Assembly (NCBI GenBank): GCA_021818125.1
Contig: JAKAFG010000048.1
Span: 1-11,270, forward strand
Reading direction: 5' to 3'
Length of the DNA: 11,270 nt
From: Pseudomonadota bacterium
Lineage (GTDB): Bacteria > Pseudomonadota > Gammaproteobacteria > Acidithiobacillales > Acidithiobacillaceae
Positions 7,682-11,270 of the stretch are shown one piece after another. The notes beneath the pieces are model-generated. The model was not told the origin of the DNA, did no database searches, and saw only the letters and a program-made list of their open reading frames with translations. How positions within the stretch are numbered: the stretch's first letter is position 1; each line of letters opens with the position of its first letter. Position numbers and translations under genes: made by a program.

Positions 7682-9052
7682 ATGCTGCTTACGCCGCCCG
7701 CTGCGCTGACTCCCATTCTAACGGCCCTGCAGCGGACGGGGGCGCGGGTCTTGGTGGTAGGAGGTACACCGCGGGATGCCCTGCTCGGCGTGGTCGCCCA
7801 CGATTGGGATCTGGAAATACACGGATTGGGCGAGACCCGTTTGGCCGAATGTCTGGAGCCTTTCGGCGCCCATCGGGTAGGTGGTCGCTGTGCAGTCTGG
7901 GTGGTGGCCGGTGCGGAGATTTCCCTGCCACAAGCACGGGGCGGGCAGATCAACCCGCACCTGCCCTGGGCCATCGCCGCCCAGCGGCGGGATTTTTCGG
8001 TCAACGCTCTGGCCTGGGACTGGCAGGCTCAGCGCCTCTTGGACCATGTTGGGGGAGTAGCAGACCTCCACGCCCGGCGACTCCGCGTAGTAGCGACCGA
8101 CACTTTTGGGGAAGACCCTCTGCGCGTTTTCCGCGCGGCCCGGTTAGCGGGCCAGTTAGGCTTTTCCATTGAAGCCCGGAGCGCCACACTCTGCCGCCAA
8201 TTGGCGCCCCGCCTGCAAGAAGTCCCCCAGGAACGCATACGCAAAGAGTGGGAAGCACTGTTCCTGCGCGGCGAGCATCTGATCCGGGCCTGGGATAGTC
8301 TCGCCCTTACTGGCGCCATCACCCGATTCCCCGAACTCCGTGCCCTGCAAGCAGTGCCCCAGCACCCCGATGTTCACCCGGAAGGTGATGTCTGGATATA
8401 CACCGGACGAGTGCTTGCCGCTGCCGGCCAACTACGCAGCGGCGACAAAACGCGCGACATCATCCTCATGCTTGGCGCCCTGCTGCACGACCTCGGCAAA
8501 GCCAGCACCACCCTGCGCGACCCCCAAGGTCGCTGGCGCGCTTTCGGGCATGAACAGGCACGAGTCGCCGCCGAGACTTTCCTGAGCCGCTACTTTCCCG
8601 GCAACCATCTCAACCATCAGGTGCTGCCCCTCATTCGCTGGCATGGCGCACCCTATGCCCTGCACCGCGAAGGCGCGGGGCGCGCCGCCTACGCCCGCCT
8701 TGCCCTACAGGTCCCTGACCGCCCCTTACTGCTGGATGTTGCCCTGGCAGATGCGCGCGGGGCAGGCACAGAGTATCCCCCAGCCATAGATGTCACCCGC
8801 AAGATCTGGCAAGAGATGAACATTTGGACCGGTCTCCCAGATCCGCTGCTAAAGGGGGCTGACCTGATGGCACTGGGATTCGCTCCCGGGCCACGGTTGG
8901 GTAGGGCGCTGGCGCTTGCCCACGAACTGCAGGTGACCGGTGGTTACCACGATCGCAAACCGCTGATGGCGGCGTTGCGCCGACGCCTGCCCGAACTCAG
9001 TCTCCGAGACGACCGCGTTTATGGACTGCCGTCACGTTTCCCCACTGGCTGA
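7682..9052 (+). CDS. cca: HD-domain CCA-type tRNA nucleotidyltransferase
   Basis: This 456-residue class II nucleotidyltransferase is expected to build or repair the 3' CCA end of tRNAs. The N-terminal catalytic domain has LVVGGTPRDALLG (24-36), the metal-binding Asp41 and Asp43 in HDWDLEIHGL, and RRDFSVNALAWD (102-113). Next comes the neck with GEDPLRVFRAARLAGQLGF (143-161) and the base-selection-type segment VPQERIRKEWEAL (181-193). The C-terminal HD domain has HPEGDVWIYT (232-241), LLHDLGK (267-273), GHEQAR (289-294), WHG (320-322) and ADARG (356-360). The usual first metal histidine, in a W-x-H-T pattern, is Tyr240 here. A poly(A) polymerase or a CC- or A-only enzyme is possible, but the HD architecture and 'DWDLEIHGL' favour a CCA enzyme. 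It is the last gene of the sspA operon. Its 3' end overlaps the convergent small gene by 56 bp. Confidence 0.85.
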   Translation: MLLTPPAALTPILTALQRTGARVLVVGGTPRDALLGVVAHDWDLEIHGLGETRLAECLEPFGAHRVGGRCAVWVVAGAEISLPQARGGQINPHLPWAIAAQRRDFSVNALAWDWQAQRLLDHVGGVADLHARRLRVVATDTFGEDPLRVFRAARLAGQLGFSIEARSATLCRQLAPRLQEVPQERIRKEWEALFLRGEHLIRAWDSLALTGAITRFPELRALQAVPQHPDVHPEGDVWIYTGRVLAAAGQLRSGDKTRDIILMLGALLHDLGKASTTLRDPQGRWRAFGHEQARVAAETFLSRYFPGNHLNHQVLPLIRWHGAPYALHREGAGRAAYARLALQVPDRPLLLDVALADARGAGTEYPPAIDVTRKIWQEMNIWTGLPDPLLKGADLMALGFAPGPRLGRALALAHELQVTGGYHDRKPLMAALRRRLPELSLRDDRVYGLPSRFPTG

Positions 9053-9263
9053 CATCTTGTACCTGGACCCCCACCCACCAGTACGGTGCGACGCTATCGC
9101 GGCCATAACCGCCCACCAAACCCTGTCCCGGCGCCAGATACACATGCTCTAAAAGCTTCCGCGCATCCGCACGACTCCGGAAAACAGACCACGCCACCAC
9201 CCGCTCCATCGGCGTAGTCGAAGGCACTTCCCGTGCTTCATCGAGAAAACGGTCATTGATCAT
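8997..9263 (-). CDS. Hypothetical 88-residue protein between cca and rnpB
   Basis: I do not recognise this protein. The ATG at 9263-9261 is preceded by a strong purine-rich site (GGGGGGGAG, 4 nt before ATG). The open frame extends further upstream to 9473, but that part runs antisense into the 5' end of rnpB and past its promoter, so it is unlikely to be coding. The product begins MINDRFLDEAREVP, has a helix-like middle with the pattern F-R-S-R-A-D-A-x-K-L-L (about residues 28-38), then a Gly/Trp/Val-rich half containing GQGLVGGYGRD and PYWWVGVQVQDV. It has no signal peptide, membrane segment or cysteines. The fold looks small, soluble and alpha/beta. It reads convergently into cca, overlapping its last 56 bp, and shares its upstream region with the rnpB promoter. 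The good ribosome site and clean composition suggest a real gene; no function is proposed. Confidence 0.55.
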   Translation of the reverse strand: MINDRFLDEAREVPSTTPMERVVAWSVFRSRADARKLLEHVYLAPGQGLVGGYGRDSVAPYWWVGVQVQDVSQWGNVTAVHKRGRLGD

Positions 9264-9374
9264 GGTACTCCCCCCCTCTCTATGGCTATCGCAGCGGGCC
9301 GCAGCGGGGCCCCGAGGCAATGGTGAATCGTGCCTCACAGTATAGTGCGCGAAGTCCGGCTCTGCGTTTTTCTT

Positions 9375-9403
9375 CTGACAGCAGGCCATAAAACGCGTAT
9401 GAT
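9375..9403 (+). promoter_or_regulatory. rnpB promoter (sigma70 type)
   Basis: CTGACA (9375-9380) and TATGAT (9398-9403) are separated by exactly 17 bp. The first base of the RNase P RNA (helix P1, 9411) lies 7-8 bp after the -10, where transcription should start. Both hexamers match the consensus in five of six bases. Confidence 0.8.
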
Positions 9404-9410
9404 CCGCGAC

Positions 9411-9755
9411 GGAGTGGGCCAGACGACCGCCGCGGAGCAATCCGGGGAGGAAAGTCCGGGCTCCATAGGGCAAGGCGCCGGTTAACGGCCGGGAGGCGTG
9501 AGCCTACGGAAAGTGCCACAGAAAATATACCGCCAAGCGCGTAAGCGCCGGTAAGGGTGAAAAGGTGCGGTAAGAGCGCACCGCATTTCCGGTAACGGAA
9601 ATGGCAGGGAAAACCCCGCCTGGAGCAAGACCAAATAGGCGTGCGATACCGTGGCCCGCGGTGCACGCGGGTAGGTTGCTGGAGCCTGCGCGTAAGTTCA
9701 GGCCTAGAGGAATGGTCGTCCACGACAGAACCCGGCTTATCGGCCCACTCCAATT
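9411..9755 (+). ncRNA. rnpB: RNase P RNA (type A, catalytic subunit)
   Basis: The RNA subunit of RNase P removes 5' leaders from tRNA precursors. The universally conserved blocks are present: GAGGAAAGTCCGGGCTCC at 9447-9464, GGTAAGGGTGAAAAGGTGCG with the following TAAGAGCGCACCGC near 9550-9586, GGAGCAAGACCAAATAGG at about 9621-9638, and the 3' block AGAGGAATGGTCGTCCACGA running on through CAGAACCCGGCTTATCGG (9706-9743). P1 is a 10-bp helix, GGAGTGGGCC (9411-9420) with GGCCCACTCC (9742-9751). P2 is GACGACC (9422-9428) with GGTCGTC (9714-9720). P3 is short, CCGCGGA with TCCGGGG around a GCAA tetraloop (9437-9440). The 5' end fits the promoter; the 3' end is placed a few bases after P1 by analogy to E. 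coli and may shift by several nucleotides. A T5 run follows at 9754-9758, but I see no local terminator hairpin. Confidence 0.97.
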
Positions 9756-10027
9756 TTTACCACACGCCCCATATTATCTGGGCAGACACCCCAAAAGAGT
9801 CAATAGCACTTATAAAAATCAAATACATATAAAAATCCCGCGAATAGCGCATGCTCATTCCATTGCCATGGAAAGCCAATCCTATAGTCCATTTTGCATC
9901 ATATAATCCGATGATTGCAGAAATCCCTTCAAGTAGTTTGTCTACTCTTTATAAACATGCTCTAACATGCCGTAATTATTCGTTTTTCTCCTTGACAGCG
10001 GACACCCTTCCCTCTAATCTTCAAGGT
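9756..10027. other. AT-rich spacer between rnpB and mraZ
   Basis: This stretch of about 270 bp is much richer in A and T than its surroundings and holds no supported gene. It contains a 10-bp direct repeat TATAAAAATC (9811-9820 and 9828-9837). It also has an isolated TATAAT (9902-9907) inside an imperfect inverted repeat (9895-9919) without a matching -35, and the mraZ promoter near its end. An open frame from ATG 9851 runs into mraZ in frame, but it spans that promoter and lacks family similarity. Confidence 0.6.
9992..10020 (+). promoter_or_regulatory. mraZ (dcw cluster head) promoter
   Basis: A perfect TTGACA (9992-9997) is followed by TCTAAT after 15 bp (10013-10018) or TAATCT after 17 bp (10015-10020). 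Transcription would start near 10025-10028, right at the repeats bound by MraZ. The run ATTATTCGTTTTTCTC just upstream is T-rich. Confidence 0.65.
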
Positions 10028-10052
10028 GTGGGGGAAAGTGGGGTGAAGTGGA
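10028..10052 (+). promoter_or_regulatory. MraZ-box operator: three 10-bp-phased repeats
   Basis: GTGGG (10028-10032), GTGGG (10038-10042) and GTGGA (10048-10052) lie exactly 10 bp apart, the last two within AAAGTGGGG and GAAGTGGAA. MraZ proteins are known to bind short TGGG-type direct repeats of this period upstream of their own gene, so this is the likely autoregulatory site. It lies between the promoter and the mraZ ribosome site. Confidence 0.8.
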
Positions 10053-10075
10053 AGATTTTGGAGGAGGGCGCAGAC

Positions 10076-10531
10076 ATGTTTAGGGGAACGCATCGGCACA
10101 GTCTGGACAGCAAGGGACGCATGAATGTCCCCGCGCGCTTCCGCGACTGGCTGAGCACCCACTGCGACGGGCAACTCATTGTCACCATCGATGCCCAGAG
10201 CCAGGAAGGAGAACGCTGCCTGGTCGCCTACCCCCTGCCCACCTGGGAAAAGGTCGAACGCCGCATCGCCGAACTCCCCAGCAACAATGCCGCGGCCCGT
10301 CAGTTCCAACGTCTTTTTGTGGGGCAGTCCGAAGAGCTCCGCCTGGATGCCCAAGCCCGTATCCTCCTTTCCCCCAACCTGCGCAAATTCGCCGAGCTGG
10401 ACAAGGAACTGGTACTGGTGGGTCAAATCGACAAATTTGAAATCTGGGATGCGGCCCGTTGGGATACCTGCCAGGAAAACTGGCTGGCCAACGCCAATGG
10501 CTTCGCCAGCCTGGGCGATCTGGTCCTGTGA
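10076..10531 (+). CDS. mraZ: MraZ, transcriptional regulator of the dcw cluster
   Basis: MraZ is a ring-forming, AbrB-like DNA-binding protein that represses its own operon in E. coli. The 151-residue product has the two tandem SpoVT-AbrB-like repeats, each marked by the family's D-x-x-x-R motif: DSKGR at 11-15 followed by MNVPARFRD, and DAQAR at 91-95 followed by ILLSPNLRKF. The start MFRGTHRHSL is the canonical N-terminus, and GGAGGAGGG lies 7 nt before the ATG at 10076. The frame is open upstream to 9851, but the promoter and MraZ boxes lie within that extension. Its stop overlaps the GTG start of rsmH by 4 nt (GTGA), so the two are coupled. It is the usual first gene of the division and cell wall cluster, and the operator repeats just upstream suggest negative feedback. 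Confidence 0.97.
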   Translation: MFRGTHRHSLDSKGRMNVPARFRDWLSTHCDGQLIVTIDAQSQEGERCLVAYPLPTWEKVERRIAELPSNNAAARQFQRLFVGQSEELRLDAQARILLSPNLRKFAELDKELVLVGQIDKFEIWDAARWDTCQENWLANANGFASLGDLVL

Positions 10532-11270
10532 GAGGTGAAAATGAACCAAGCACAGCACACGTTGCAGTTCTTCTGGCAGAAACCATCGCCGTCCTGCGTC
10601 CGGCACTCCATACCGGTGCGCCGGTGCGCTGCGTCGACGCGACCGGCGGACGGGGCGGCCACAGTGCGGCCTTGCTGGCTGAACTCGGGGCGGCAGATAC
10701 CCTGCTCATCCTCGACCGCGACCCGACCGCCATTGCCGCGTTGCGCGCACGCTTCGCGAAGGATTCCCGGGTATATATCCGTCAGGCACGCTTCAGCCAA
10801 TTGGCCGATGTGCTCGCGGCGCTGGAATGGGAGGGCGTGGACGCCATTCTCGCCGACCTCGGCGTTTCTTCCCCGCAACTGGATGAGGCAGACCGCGGCT
10901 TCAGCTTCCTGCGCGACGGCCCTCTCGATATGCGCATGGACCCCGAGGCAGGCATGAGCGCCTCAGAATGGCTGGCCATCGCACCCGAAGCGGAAATAAC
11001 GCGCGTATTGCGCGAATACGGCGAGGAACGTTTTGCCCGCCCCATCGCCCGCGCCATCCTGCGTGCCCGGGAACAAGCGCCCATCACCAGAACTCTGCAA
11101 CTGGCGGACCTGATCGCCGAGGTACTGCCCCGTCACGAAATCGGACAGCATCCGGCCACCCGCAGTTTTCAGGGCATCCGCATTTTCATCAACCGCGAAC
11201 TGGAAGAACTGGAAGCCTTTCTCCCCCAGGCCATGAATGCGTTGCGCGCGGGCGGGCGGCTGGCGGTGAT
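10528..11270 (+). CDS. rsmH: 16S rRNA (cytosine1402-N4)-methyltransferase RsmH (3' end outside window)
   Basis: RsmH (MraW) methylates N4 of C1402 in 16S rRNA using S-adenosylmethionine, tuning the P site. The visible 247 codons contain HVAVLLAETI (11-20), the SAM-binding VDATGGRGGHSAALL (36-50), ILDRDPTAI (61-69), the family hallmark DLGVSSPQLDEADRGFSF with DGPLDMRMD (110-138), GEERFARPIARAI (165-177) and ATRSFQGIRIFINRELEEL (210-228). The rest runs past the window end. The only in-frame start before the conserved region is GTG at 10528, which overlaps the mraZ stop (GTGA). No clear Shine-Dalgarno precedes it, so translation is probably coupled to mraZ. A good-looking AGAGGTG plus ATG at 10541 lies in the wrong frame. 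The gene was also called mraW. Confidence 0.96.
   Translation, partial: MRGENEPSTAHVAVLLAETIAVLRPALHTGAPVRCVDATGGRGGHSAALLAELGAADTLLILDRDPTAIAALRARFAKDSRVYIRQARFSQLADVLAALEWEGVDAILADLGVSSPQLDEADRGFSFLRDGPLDMRMDPEAGMSASEWLAIAPEAEITRVLREYGEERFARPIARAILRAREQAPITRTLQLADLIAEVLPRHEIGQHPATRSFQGIRIFINRELEELEAFLPQAMNALRAGGRLAV

Noticed and set aside
9306..9336. GGGGCCCC palindrome and GAGGCA...TGCCTC inverted repeat upstream of the rnpB promoter
   Set aside because: They are short (8 and 6 bp) and likely by chance at this GC content; no terminator T tract or promoter link is seen.
9264..9473. A 70-residue N-terminal extension of the small minus-strand gene
   Set aside because: It runs antisense through the first 60 bases of rnpB and its promoter; the internal ATG at 9263 has a strong ribosome site.
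9851..10075. A 75-residue N-terminal extension of MraZ
   Set aside because: The canonical MraZ N-terminus starts at 10076 behind GGAGGAGGG, and the extension spans the promoter and MraZ boxes.
10535..10957. A 140-codon plus-strand frame at the start of rsmH
   Set aside because: It is shifted relative to the conserved RsmH frame and its translation lacks family features; only its start signal is kept as a finding.
1..11270. Search for mobile elements, CRISPR, tRNA/rRNA genes, toxin-antitoxin or defence genes
   Set aside because: No repeat-spacer pattern, transposase, integrase, cloverleaf tRNA or recognisable defence family was found; the window reads as core chromosome.

Overview
The window looks like an ordinary chromosomal housekeeping segment of a GC-rich Gram-negative proteobacterium. 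LpxC shows that it makes lipid A. The gene set lpxC / dciA / secA / argJ and the type A RNase P RNA fit the gamma/beta group, and the overall look is compatible with Acidithiobacillus-like bacteria. That genus placement is an inference from protein flavour, not something proven by the sequence. No transposase, integrase, phage gene, tRNA, rRNA or CRISPR array was seen.

Layout. Positions 1-3604 hold a minus-strand pair, secA followed by argJ (argJ is cut by the window start), almost certainly one transcript. Positions 3655-4167 hold a divergent plus-strand gene for a DciA-like (DUF721) protein. Its 3' end overlaps the 3' end of lpxC (minus, 4107-5021) by 61 bp. A 292-bp divergent intergenic region (5022-5313) separates lpxC from a tight plus-strand operon: sspA (5314-5934), an AMP-forming long-chain acyl-CoA synthetase (5936-7675) and an HD-domain CCA-type tRNA nucleotidyltransferase (7682-9052). 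A small minus-strand gene of unknown function (8997-9263) converges on the last of these. The RNase P RNA gene rnpB (about 9411-9755) follows, with a good sigma70-type promoter. A 320-bp AT-rich spacer then leads to mraZ (10076-10531) and the start of rsmH (10528 to the window end), which form the head of the division and cell wall (dcw) cluster.

How the genes fit together. Most serve envelope growth and basic information processing: lipid A synthesis (lpxC), protein export (secA), division cluster control and 16S rRNA methylation (mraZ, rsmH), tRNA 5' and 3' end maturation (rnpB, cca), RNA polymerase modulation (sspA), helicase loading (dciA) and arginine biosynthesis (argJ). In many gammaproteobacteria lpxC, dciA, secA and argJ lie just beyond ftsZ at the tail of the dcw cluster. 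Here they lie upstream of the cluster head and on the opposite strand.

I found no convincing new multi-gene system. The items most worth a second look are the unassigned 88-residue gene beside rnpB, the perfect hairpin centred on the lpxC stop codon, the three 10-bp-phased MraZ boxes, the conflicting start signals of rsmH, the missing first metal-binding histidine in the CCA enzyme's HD domain, and the unusual sspA-acyl-CoA synthetase-cca grouping.
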